From Pholiota molesta (Eukaryota; Basidiomycota; Agaricomycetes; Agaricales; Strophariaceae), in assembly GCA_014925825.1 (NCBI GenBank), contig JACGCK010000005.1:558001-622000 (forward strand): 64,000 nt of DNA. The letters run 5' to 3'. The position numbers were made by a program, and so were the translations under genes. Of the stretch, positions 46,168 through 58,060 are shown one piece after another. Under the pieces are notes generated by a model. It searched no databases, was not told the DNA's origin, and saw only the letters and a list, made by a program, of their open reading frames with translations. The first letter of the stretch is position 1; each line of letters starts with the position of its first letter.

Positions 46168-46931
46168 CTTCAGAGTCTTTGAGGTGTCTGAGAGCCAACA
46201 CTTAGTATGCGCCGCGCGTTGCAGTCGTTGAAAGAGCACGTAATTAGCCCTAACAATACAAGTGCCACCGTTGAACCCTGTGTGCTCATCAAGATCTGAA
46301 AAAGTCGGATTACCTTAAAGGTTTGAATTGACTTCAGACTCCAGAGTAACGGCGCTCAACGTGGTCAAGTGTGAAGTTGTTCGATGACGGGGAGCCCGGA
46401 GGACAAACCGAATCTTACCAAATATGGGTAACGGCGGCGCAGTATCATGCCAGCATGTGATTAAATGATTGACAGCGCCGAGACTGTTCAGTGTTCGTCA
46501 GACTGCTGATGAACAAGGCCACATTATGAACAGTGAACACCATCAAAAATGTCGGAAGGCGAGCTCATCGCATGAAGACGAAGACGAGTCGGTATGAAAT
46601 TCGGACGTAGTGATCGGTTCAGAAGTGCGAGAGCGATCGATTCATCATTGTACCTATAAATACGACGAAGAAAGCAAGAAGAAAGTTCGCCCGCGCTACC
46701 GAGAAATTGAACAGTGGATTTGAGATTATTTATAAGGTATTTACAGAGGTTGCGAATCGCGTAAAAGAGTGTTTTGTGATTTATAGCAAATTTATAGCCA
46801 AGAAGTTTCAAGGAAATAGATAGGGTACAGGGTGATAAAAGAGGGTAAATGGGTCCAAATATCGAAAGATAATCGAGATATAAAGCGGCTGAAATATATC
46901 GTACGTATCCGTAAAGAAGTCGGAGCCTCGT
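46168..46931. other. Spacer between the two zinc-ribbon paralogues
   Basis: This 764-bp stretch between the two same-strand copies is AT-rich and has no convincing coding segment. It carries the promoter of paralogue A and the 3' region of paralogue B. Confidence 0.5.
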
Positions 46932-47499
46932 TTACGCTTTAGTAGGGGGCTCCTGACCTATATACGCAGGCTGATAGCCAGGTCGACGGGGCGCAACTTG
47001 GGCTTGTGGCGTAGCGCCAAAAGAAGGCTGAACAGCGCCTTGAGCGGCGGTGGCTTCTAGACCTTGACTGATATGGACGATAAATTCAGTTAGTCTGCTT
47101 TCCCGCACACGAGTGAGCTCAAACGCGGACGTGAAATACGTACTCTGGCGCGTTCTTCTGAACTTCTTGATTCCACTGGCATATGGTGCAAATCCAGATA
47201 TGTTTCCAGTGGATTGGGACGAGCGGGAGCCAAAATAGTTCAAACCACATTGTCCTCTTTGCCCGAATGACACTCACTGCAATCATTTAAACATTAGGCG
47301 TCAGAACCCGCTCAACAGACGCCTATAAGGTCGGACAGGCTCACGGTTGTGGCATTGGGGACACAGACGCGGTGCTTCTTGTCCTTCAGGTTTGATTTTA
47401 CTTGGACATCCAACTATGCGGCATAACAGGGTTAATACCGGCGGCTAAAATAGTTCAGAAAGCCCATCTCTCACATACGATGGGAATACAAAGAAACAT
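46932..47499 (-). CDS. Zinc-ribbon protein, paralogue B of a tandem pair
   Basis: Second copy of the zinc-ribbon family. Exons: 47479..47499, 47345..47413, 47144..47276, 46932..47067, about 119 residues. It begins MFLCIPI, then VGCPSKIKPEGQEAPRLCPQ and CHN (first knuckle), the core WFELFWLPLVPIHWKHIW, and ICTICQWNQEVQKNAPE (second knuckle). The tail is shorter than in copy A and less Gln-rich (AVQPSFGATPQAQVAPRRP). The donor after the first exon at 47478 needs one extra G for the reading phase to reach VGCPSK, the same kind of defect as in copy A and GLO2. The two copies differ clearly in sequence, so the duplication is not recent. Confidence 0.78.
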
Positions 47500-48140
47500 G
47501 ACTCAAATGATGCGGAGAATCGGAATTTACTGGGATCAGGACTGTCAGTCGCGTAGAATCCGCCCCCTCAAACTGTGCTATCTTTTTAGCGAAGGTCAAT
47601 CTGGGTGCGCCGTGGCCAGTCTTTGAGAACCGGGGATATGACTGCGAATTGTGTGGAATCCTGTGGAATCAATGTAGATGTCGATGAAAGAGTGGTCGTG
47701 TGTTTCCTGAGTCGAGTCTGTCAAAATGGTTGCCACCAGATGTGATGCTGACCAAAGTCGCATGCAGGTGGAGATTGCCAATTACATCAGTAAATTTCCT
47801 TGTTTGGACTTATGTGTACGCCACTGTCAGTTTCAAGTCTAAACCAAAAAAGACAACAGGGAACACTGAGTCGCCAGGGATTTAGATGAAAGGACCTATT
47901 ATGTATGTCAGTCAAATCAAGAAATATTATAAAACTACAATAAGTACATCATTACGGTGATATCATGAATAGTGAACAGTCCATGGGGGAAACATAGGTC
48001 AAATGCTAACTAAAGTCTAATTATAATGCATTGATGTCTGACTATTCCATAGGGAAATCATGAAATAAAGAAAGAAAGAGGAAGAACCAATAACGATACA
48101 GATTTACTATCCAAGTGTTTCGAGATGCTACACGAGAGAA
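47500..48140. other. Intergenic region between zinc-ribbon B and the Zn2Cys6 factor
   Basis: This 641-bp stretch is AT-rich and contains the zinc-ribbon B promoter and the 3' side of the transcription factor gene. No ORF with protein character was seen. Confidence 0.5.
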
Positions 48141-51100
48141 TCAATGATATCCGCCGTTGCAATTTTCACCAAACTGGGGACAGGAGTGAAAGTCAGCATT
48201 CGTCATGATATCAGAAGTTGGCCCAAACATTGTACCAGCTGCCATGTAAGTTCCAGCCGTACTCGTCGCCAGAGTGTGTGGCTCCATCGGTGAGCCTCGG
48301 GGGCCAAACGACTGCACGCCCCCACCTAGCCCGGGGACTTCACGAACGGCGGGACCGCTCAGAGGAACGTTGTAGGCGAATTGATCCATATCGCCCGCTC
48401 CATGGTAAAATATGTCGTCTCCGCTCGATTTGAAAGACGGGACATGGGCGAACACAGGAGACCCTCGTCGGCTCATGCCCGTGCCCGTGCTCGTTCCGAT
48501 AGAGGTTGCGGTGGGCGGTGGAGTGTAGTCCGGCCACCTGCTGAGGCGGTCCTCAGAGCTCGCGGCTGTGCTGGGAGCCGAATCGACGCGACGTTGTGGG
48601 GCAAAAACATTCAGCGGCGGAAGCATCGGCCGATCACCAGAAGGGAGAACTGGGAGTCCAGGATGTTGGCCAGAGGTCATAGCCATGTGTAGATGAGAGT
48701 CCGCCAATGACAAAGAAGAGTGATAGCCTTCGGAATCGTAGGCAGAGAGGTGGTGTGTCTGCCCTTGACGCCTGAGCTTACGGTTCTCCCAGATCATCCT
48801 GATCGTGCCTTCACGCTCTTCGCTCTTAGAAAACGCCCAGCGCATGGTTGCGAGTGCATTCAGGCAGATATCGACACCCTCCTCAACAGTCAGATGCGCA
48901 CTAACATCCTCTGCCTTGTTATCTTCGGTAGGAAGGCCAAGATACTCCCCATCCATATTGGCGGCAAGATATCCCGCGAACCAACACCCGTCCCGCACCA
49001 TGCCTGGATCCCATCGGAATATGCCAGGGATGTCACTATGTTCCCTCGGCATATGCACCCTAAGGATACGAACTATGAGCGGAAGGAGGGTGAAACACTT
49101 CCTGCTTGCGATCACATGTAGCTGTTGCGGTGAAAGATATGGGGAGGAGTTGGAGGAGTGCGAGGAGGGGCGAGGTGGAGAGCCTGGGTATGCCTGAGCC
49201 GTTGGGGTCTTAATAAACTCCTTGAGCGCCTCCCGAATGATATTATCTAGAATAAACAAAATTAGTCCAATGAGACCTCATATGTAGCATACATCGCAGG
49301 ATAGCACGCACGACATTCAAAAATAAAGATCTAGCCAGAGACCGAGATGAATGGGGAGCGATCGAGCAAGAATAATTCAAAACGCACCTGCCATGCACTG
49401 ATGTACTGGTTAAGCTCCAGACGAAGAACATTATCGTGTTCAATAGGCGCCCGTTTCTTGTTCTCGAGATCTTGCCATGCGCGATCGAGGTCCCTCCATA
49501 TTTCGCGCATCCCATGGGCGTCGATGAGGTCATGGTCCTCAGCCCTTCGGGAGGCCTTGATGCCAGTAAGAACATTATGTATTCTTCGGCAAATAGTGTT
49601 GAGATCCAGTGGCGTCAATGATGAATGCCACAGATGCATGTAGGCCTTGTGGGAGGAAGAATCTCTGGAGCTGAACCCACTGGGGTCCGAAACATGGTAC
49701 GGACCCATATTGGGGGAGGGATCGGGCGAAGGAGATGAGATCCCAGTGCGGTCCATGTCAAAGTTGGCATTTGGTAGTGTGCGCTGGAAGGACTCAAGGT
49801 CATCGCCGTTCCTATGTCTAGGATAAGTAGCTGAAGGCAGGTAAGAGAACATCTACGCACAGAACAAAACGACCTCCGTGTAACCCAATTGTTATACCTT
49901 CTTGAGTATAGGCATACCAAAACAACCGAGCGCGGATGGCAGCGTCCTCAAAACTGGAGGTAGAGGCATTTGAAGAAGACATCACGCATAGCGCTTGCAC
50001 TTGAGAAAGAGCAGAATCACTAATTGCTACACGCTCCAACGCCTGACTCTCTGTAGTGAAATGTTTAGAAATGGATTCAGACAAAAATGATTTGAGCACT
50101 CTACTCACCCTCCATCAAAGGTAACACGAGTAAAAGGACTCGAACGCCATCCAATGACGGTCGTCGTAACACTCCATAGTAGTCAACAAGCTCTAGGATT
50201 TCGCGGACGAATTCCTCGGATCTGCTCTTCCATTGTCTGCGCCTAGAGCCAGGAGGGGTATATTTAGCATTCTGGTTGTAATAGGTCGAAGGGCCCTCGA
50301 CTTGATCTGCCGCCGCGTCCGTAGGACTTTCTGCTTCAGGAAGACCACGCTCGTCAAGGCCAAAAGATGCAGCCCAGGTGACTAGCAGCATGGCAATGAG
50401 ACCTCCCTCGTTTGCGAGGAGAGTTGTACCCTTGCAATGATCGGAAAATCGAGCAGGAAATTCATGAACATCGAGAATAGGGCCTATGAGTAAATGCAAG
50501 TAAATTAATCAGCGAAGGATCGGGTTATCTTTCGCGAGAGAGGTTACGTTGGATAGAGAACCATCGCCAGAAAGGAGAGTTGAAGAATTCGGGCTGGAGG
50601 TTTGGAATATTCACGTTCGACTTGGCTCCGGCGAGTTGACTTGACGAAGGACCATCTTGATCAGTGACTTTGCCGTATATTGCTCTACAAATCCATGAAC
50701 TTCCAGCCAACAAATAAGAAACATTTTAGCTTACTCAACCTGCTGGAGACGACGACCGCGCCGGAGTAGTTTTACTGCCTTCACGTCGGCGAATTCATCG
50801 CTGACAAAGGAATTCAAATGGATGAATGGACTGATAATGAAGCGAGCACGAACACGCATTTTATTCCGCGTTCTCGGCAGTTTGAACAAGCTGGTGAGGG
50901 CCTACAAATCCAATAGGTAAGTCTTTGAGGTCACATCGAACCCTGTGGCACAAAATATCAGTCAGCACTCATATCAAAAAATGAACGGGTACAGACCTTC
51001 GCATTCGACAGGCGCCACATGCAGAGAATTGTTGTCGCGATGATTTCGGCTGGTTGGCGGAGCGGCGAGTATATGGGGTATTGGAGGAGCGTGTAGACTG

Positions 51101-51145
51101 TGTGGGTTGAGATGAGGATGCTGAGGAGGAGCCCCTTGGCGACAT
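48141..51145 (-). CDS. Zn2Cys6 fungal-specific transcription factor
   Basis: Gal4-type binuclear zinc cluster regulator; target genes unknown. Nine exons: 50997..51145, 50854..50942, 50735..50800, 50548..50684, 50109..50483, 49861..50050, 49388..49817, 49312..49330, 48141..49246, about 853 residues. The zinc cluster reads CGACRMRRVRC, a linker of about 15 residues, then CSNCRERGIKC, and is followed by the basic segment VKLLRRGRRLQQVEAIYGK. The middle homology region contains FNSPFWRWF, WAASFGLDERG, RARLFWYAYTQEGITIGLHG and IFIFECHNIIREALKEF. Exon 8 is only 19 nt. The C-terminus is Ser/Pro/Gly-rich. Exon 2 is one base short at a G-run (50898-50900, plus strand), inside the zinc-cluster linker. 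Confidence 0.88.
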
Positions 51146-51904
51146 AGTGCTGGATGCGAGGAGAGCGAGAAATCAAAGAAGAAAAAGCGTGTCGGCAAGT
51201 GTGTTTGTTTTATAGAGCAGTTAATGAGGAGCGTCGAACATGAGAAGTAGGACTAGGATCAAAAAGCAGCAGAAGCAGGTCTGACGTTGACTTGGCGAAT
51301 GAAGCAATGAAAGAAAAGTACGAATGGAACGGATCTGGATGGGGCGAGAGATCTTATATGTTGCAAGAAATATAATTGGGGACAGATGGCAGACCTGTTT
51401 GGGATGACTTTCCTCGAGGACGCTTAGTCGCCGGGCAAAGATCTGGCGCCGGTGGCAGTACTTTATTTAATTAGGGAGATCCCACCCTGCAGAATCCTGC
51501 GCGGACATTGGCTGCAGGCGCGATTGGCCCGAGAGCGCGACGCTGATAGGTTCTGCGGAATCTGCCGTCGCTCGAACAAGCTCACCGTCGGCGCCTCTCC
51601 CACTCCTCCGGGTCCATCTCAAACCTTATCGGCCCTTCTTCCCAACTTTCTTTAATCCACCCTAGCACTTTTTAGAACATAATTGAGCAATTTGCTACCC
51701 GACACTTGATCAACAATCTCGTCCCCGCTTCCATTCCCACCCATGCCGGGGCGTCATGTGTGAGAGCCTGCCACATCCCGCGCTGCGCAGCCAAACCAAC
51801 ATGCGCACTCGACGACTTGTATTCCCGGCTATGTTATCCATCCATATACACACAGTTGTCTGCGTCAACCAGTCTATCACCATGCGCTCTACATTCTACT
51901 ACTA
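51146..51904. other. Intergenic region upstream of the Zn2Cys6 factor
   Basis: This 759-bp stretch contains the factor's promoter (with GC-rich sequence at 51480-51600) and the NOP16 3' region. Plus-strand ORFs here look random. Confidence 0.5.
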
Positions 51905-53024
51905 TTACAAAAGTTTGGCCTTCTTCAACGCTCGGCGGAGCTGACCCACCGTTCTCTGCTCCGGGTTCAATTTTAGGTCACCGGCCATCCCCTCAACGTT
52001 GTTGCCGTATTTTTTCGCGAGCCTATCCAGATACTTGACTTCGCCCGCTGACACATGTCGGGCGCCAGCACCAGATAGAGGAAGGGATAACGTTGTCGTC
52101 CCTGTGGCTGAAGCTGCCATTTCTTCCAGTTCTGCAGGAAAATACAGTAGAAGGCCGTTCTTCAGGGTGTCAAGAGCTAAAGATAGTAGAACGCAAGACT
52201 CGACGCGTGAACAGAATGAGAAATGAACGACGCAATAATTATTCGCTTTGCGAGGTGCAAGCGGGCCTTGACTTAAAACTCCGAGGCAGCAGCCGTTGAA
52301 AAAATATAGCAGTGCCTATGTACATAAAAGCGAAAGTGGAATTGACATAAAGGAACTCACTATGAACCAGACTCTCGTTTTTGGGGCCCATACTAGGTGC
52401 TGTGCTCCTCGAAAAATCCGTGGCCCATTTTCCTCGAACCTCTGATCCACCCGAGAATCGAGGTCTTGCTCGAGGTCGATGGGCTGAGGTGCTCCTCTTC
52501 TGTCTCCTCTTCGTTCATCTCGACTCCCACTATATTTCCGGCGGCATCGCGGATAATTCTGCCGAACCCAGTGGGTACACTTGCAGCCGCATTTTTAGGG
52601 GCTGAAGACGAGGAGGCTTCTGGTTGTTGTTGGGAGTCTTTTGCGGAGACTCCAAGACCCAGGGGCTTTTCAACACCTCCGTGTGCCGAAGGATCTAGCG
52701 TCACGACGAGTCCAAGATTGGCATAACTGGTAAATTTTACATTTGATTAGACCAAGTCGCCGCAAACCAGTGAAAAATAGAAGAACGTGTTGAAAAACAA
52801 AAACACGACGAACTCACTTTTGCCGGACGGTCAACTTCTTATCCCATGCATCCTGCAGGGCCTTTGGACCGCGAATGGCTTGTTAGTACCATCAATCATA
52901 GGTCTCTCATATGAAGTAACTTGAACATACTTGTCTTTTTGAGATTCTTCTTGGCGTGCAATGAGTGAGAGACAGGCCTATGAGTTCCAGAACGAGCTTT
53001 ACGACGTTGTCGAGGGTTGGCCAT
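51905..53024 (-). CDS. NOP16: Nucleolar ribosome biogenesis protein Nop16
   Basis: 60S pre-ribosome assembly factor. Exons: 52931..53024, 52818..52878, 52361..52726, 51905..52131, about 249 residues. It starts with a basic MANPRQRRKARSGTHRPVSH and continues GPKALQDAWDKKLTVRQNYA, LGLVVTLDPSAHGG and FGRIIRDAAGNIVGVEM. The conserved C-terminal block is EVKYLDRLAKKYGNNVEGMA, then LNPEQRTVGQLRRALKKA. Exon 3 is two bases short: breaks near 52493 and 52440 move the natural acidic sequence (APQPIDLEQDLDSRVDQ, then KWATDFSRSTAPS) into successive frames. The last intron is 229 nt. It is divergent from QCR10, with 270 bp between starts. Confidence 0.88.
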
Positions 53025-53294
53025 TTAGGAGCAAATTTTCAGCAGAGGTGGTATGAGGCTCGGGTAGCCTAAGGTCGATGGGGTATCACACTAGGTGGCT
53101 TGGAAAGAACGTTTAGAACCGTGAATATCGTCCTTCAAATTTTCAAATGAGATAGGTTACGAGCTAGAAGAAGATTTGATTCATTTGATTTTCTCGTGAT
53201 TGTCAGTGGTTGGCCAAATTGGCCGGCATTTCCCGAGTGTCGTTTCCGCCGTCCTCCGCTGCAGCGTCCACTAAACTTGAACTATTCGTTAACA

Positions 53295-53680
53295 ATGGCT
53301 AACACGAACCACCTTATACTGCAACGTCCTTCCGAAATCAAGGCCACTCTCAGCGTGTGTTCTCTGTTGATGCCCTACGATACTCCCTGGCTGAAGTGCT
53401 GACTGTCTCTAGTTTGCTAAACGCTGGTCAACGAGCGCCGGAATCTGGGGTGCCTCCTTTGGTGCCGCTGCTCTGCTTGTATGCATCATCCTATATGTTT
53501 TTTCTATAACTAAATATCTATGCAGTTCCTTCCGTTACACCCTTGGTGAGGCGCGAAGTGCTGGAAAAGACTCCTGTGGTGAGTAATTCCAACTGAATGC
53601 CAAGCTACCCATGGTAACAATTTCTCCAGTTGGGCCGCTACTACCAAGACACAACACCACCCAGCGACAAGCCATTCTGA
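53295..53680 (+). CDS. QCR10: Ubiquinol-cytochrome c reductase subunit 10 (Qcr10)
   Basis: Small accessory subunit of mitochondrial complex III with one transmembrane helix. Exons: 53295..53354, 53413..53478, 53526..53578, 53630..53680, about 76 residues. Recognisable blocks: FAKRWSTSAGIWGASFGAAA with the start of the hydrophobic helix, then SVTPLVRREVLEKTPVLGRY and DTTPPSDKPF at the C-terminus. Exon 3 is one T short at about 53530, where a stop would otherwise follow FLPLHPW. This small gene is easily missed by ORF-length filters. Confidence 0.82.
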
Positions 53681-53810
53681 ACGACTTATTTCGCGCTTGT
53701 CGCCATTCTTTCAGATGCCAGGAACAATCGACTCCCGTGCAACCCGTAACTCGTGTTTATATCTGGACCCAGACCTTGTGTCAATTGTAGACGATTATAT
53801 CTAAAATACA

Positions 53811-55128
53811 TCAAAGTTTAGAATCTGCGATAGGACTAGTAAGATCCAAGCCTGTCTTCATTTCGAGCTCCTTCACCGCCTCCAGCGTCCTTCCAATCAC
53901 GACGACTATATTCAGAAATGCATGAGCTAGCCTAGAAATATCTAAATGGGAGCATCACTTACGAATCGTTTCCATTTCCAGTTCTTTGGCTGCTTTCAGG
54001 TTTCTACAGGAGCATGTGGTCAGTCGTCACGACTTAAAATCTGCTGTGCTATATTTCGCCCAACTTACATGCCAATGTCATCCAGAAAAATTGCTTCGGA
54101 TGGTTTAATTCCGTTCCGTTCACAAGCCAGCAAGTAGAATCCGTGCTCTGGTTTTCTAATTTTAATTTTGATCAGACTTTCCCGCCACAATCGTGAGATG
54201 GTCAATTCAACGAACCGCATCCCAAGGTCGCTGCTGTCACAAAAATCATCGAAAAGTTCCCGAAGATGATTCGGGGTCGCCCCATCTCCCCAGCCTAGGA
54301 ATTCCAATTCTTTGGGAGGTATATCGACCTTCGAAAAATTGTTTGTCAAGGCGATTAACTTGTGCTTTCCAGCAGCTAGCCGGGCGTTGTGTGTTTTTAA
54401 ATCAAGGGGAGTGAATTATAAATGTTACTGTCCCACCTCTTAAGCGCAAGATGGCATGTCGAATGTGTGGATCATAATGACTTGCCTCTCGCATCATTGC
54501 TCCGAATAGCTATATGAAGCATTGAATGTCAAAAGGACGGCAAATGGACACGACCCCGAATTTGCTCACTTCACGTCCATCTACCTGCAAGTTCTCCGGT
54601 AACGGTGGGCATTCTTAAGAAGGATGCGAAAGTCCAGTAAGTCCGCCGATGGGAGTGAAGTCGCACGTCATGCATGATAAGTTATAACTCACTTAAGCCC
54701 TTGCGCTCGCAGTATTCTTTGTACCTGTCAAATGTTAACTTTAGAGCGTAATTTCAAAGTTCATATTTCCGGAGGGCTAACCAGATATTCCCGTTCACCG
54801 TATTTGACAAGTCGCGCCCGAAAGCTTCATAGAATTGAAGGACCTCTATTTCTCCTCGTTCGAACTTTTGCCAACTGCCGTTGGACCCCATTCCGACGCT
54901 GTACAATAGAAGAATAAATTTCAATGAAGGGTATATCATCCTGTTCCGACACATACATTGCAGTGTTTATATAGTTCTGTGGGAGCCCCATTTTGCGCTC
55001 ATAGGCAGCGATAGCGATAAAAGGGCTTCTCATCACTACACCTCCAATCTAAGTTGACATTGAGAGACCGAATTGGCGTCAATGACCGTTGAGCGGCCAC
55101 TTACGTCGAAAATTACGGCCTTGTGCAT
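53811..55128 (-). CDS. HAD-superfamily hydrolase (epoxide hydrolase N-terminal/ACAD10-like phosphatase)
   Basis: Haloacid dehalogenase-like phosphatase; substrate unknown. Ten exons: 55105..55128, 54957..55048, 54782..54898, 54693..54724, 54570..54613, 54437..54509, 54216..54375, 54069..54155, 53963..54003, 53811..53905; 765 nt, 254 residues, frame intact. Motif I reads MHKAVIFDIGGVV (the second catalytic Asp position is Gly, as in many sEH-N/ACAD10-type members). Motif II is LIALTNNF, motif III the Lys in GMRKPEHGFYLLAC and motif IV IFLDDIGMN-like. The cap region contains GSWQKFERGEIEVLQFYEAF. It is convergent with QCR10. Confidence 0.85.
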
Positions 55129-56242
55129 TGCTAACCGAATCCAAGTTTATAAAATGCAAGGATGCACGAAATAGAAGAAAAATACGTGGAGAACGTGGCG
55201 TTGAAGCCAGCTATTGCGGTTTATTAACGAGTCGAGATAGTAGCGGGGTCAGGAGGCACTTACAGAGATGCTTCCAAAATTCCACTGAACAAGCAGCGAA
55301 GTTTTTTACTATCTAGAAAACTAAAATTGTTTCAACGAAACAATAGGCCTTGAGTATTCTGATCAGAGCTGAAAAGAAAAGCAAAAGGTTGGTTAGGGGG
55401 AGCACAAGTTCAACCTTGCCGAGCGCCTTTCGATCGGCTAACTGGGACCCGTTGCCGGATGCTTGTGCACGTGCCGCATCCGTTTTCGTAATTCAATTTA
55501 ATTCATAATCGATCTGGGCGCTTGGGTGATCTTATCATCAAGCGCTCTAATCATGTCTGGTCATCACTAGATTGCTACTAGCGTTGACACCCGCCTACTA
55601 CGCCAAGTAGGCATATTCGATCAAACGACTCCCACTAAAATCCATACTTCCATTCTGTAGAGCAATTCAGCGATGTTCACACTGCAGCTGTGCTGTGACA
55701 TCATATCATTGTATGTATCGTTCATTTCGCCGGAAAACGGGATCTCTTCTGGATTTAGACGAGTGCACACCATTGATAAACCGCCTTGATAAACGGATGC
55801 GCACGTACTTACCATGAGATGTAATAGATGTCGGAATTTGAACAATGGCGAATGCCTAAAAGGTTTAATCAAGGTTAATGAAACAAGAAAGAGAACAAAT
55901 TACTGGCCGTTTGAGTTCCATGTTACGAATGGTACACTTATGTCCAGTGTCCAGACTGAATCGGCCACTATTTTTGGATTGCAAATTGTCTGGGCTTGTT
56001 ATAGAAAATGCATACATACATCGCATTGCGGTGAAGTGACTAGCTGTTACCTCTATTCCAGATATTCGCATATTGAATCAAAAACCTCGCATCATCCGCC
56101 TGGGCTATGCAAACCAGTGGTACAAAATAGGATGAGTACTAGCGCTGCTACGTGGTATATTTGTAGCCACGCTATAAATATCGAAATGCCAAATCTGCTT
56201 ACATCACATATCGATATCTCTTTGCTTCTTACTCTCGTGAAC
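55129..56242. other. Divergent intergenic region between HAD hydrolase and penta-EF-hand genes
   Basis: This 1114-bp stretch has no supported gene. An upstream extension of the EF-hand ORF back to 55814 is not protein-like. A TATA-like box at 56173 belongs to the EF-hand promoter. Confidence 0.45.
56173..56180 (+). promoter_or_regulatory. TATA-like box upstream of the penta-EF-hand gene
   Basis: TATAAATA lies 63-70 bp upstream of the ATG at 56243, at a plausible distance for a core promoter with a leader of about 35 nt. Confidence 0.4.
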
Positions 56243-57298
<1,056 letters not shown>

Positions 57299-58060
57299 AC
57301 AGGGAACTTTGGGTATGCCCTGTGGACTTGAATGGCTTCAGTTTTTTTAAGCGGTCTAAAACATTATTCAAGGAGAACCTCTCCGATTTTGTATTCTGGG
57401 ACACTATGTACAGTACGGTATGAAATGTTTGGTGTCATCTCCATTATGGTTGTATGCTTTTTTACCACTACGAGAAATATAACAGTGAGTTATACGCACT
57501 TGTCGTATTCATAGCAGCGAATATTAGGTTTTCTATCCGCAATAACGTTGGATAAAGCCCCATTCACACATTATAAGTAGGACCCGGACCTCAGACTCCC
57601 CACGGGCGCTTGTCATATTTTTATAATCAATTTAATTTCAAAGTGCATTCAAGATGCGACATAGACTGGATGAATGGGGGCTTAGAGGACGGAAGGTTAA
57701 AAACCGGTGAATATGACAACCGTGGGCCGGAGGCTGGTCAATTGACTGTACTGCTGTGAAGCTCGAGAACTGGGATGGTTAGGCATGAAAAAATTCGGTT
57801 TTCATCCAACTGGTATCAGCTGGCATCCCATATGTGAACGCAGGCAATTGGAATAGTACCCCTCTCCAATAACTTGCATACACTCGTTGGACCTTGAGAG
57901 CTTGAGCTTGGGCAATAATGAGAGTCATGCCGAGGTATTGATTTCACGTGGATCCATCCCGCAATAAGTCAACCCCGCGCCGCTCGTAGCCCTCTTCCCT
58001 CCGACCTCCACACTCCGACTTTCCACACAATTTCCTCTTCTTGAGTAGCTGTTTGTCGAT
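57299..58060. other. Intergenic region between the EF-hand and acyl-CoA synthetase genes
   Basis: This 762-bp stretch is AT-rich. The small plus-strand ORF at 57332 has no protein character, and no repeat structure was seen. The last 100 bp are pyrimidine-rich, consistent with a promoter. Confidence 0.5.
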
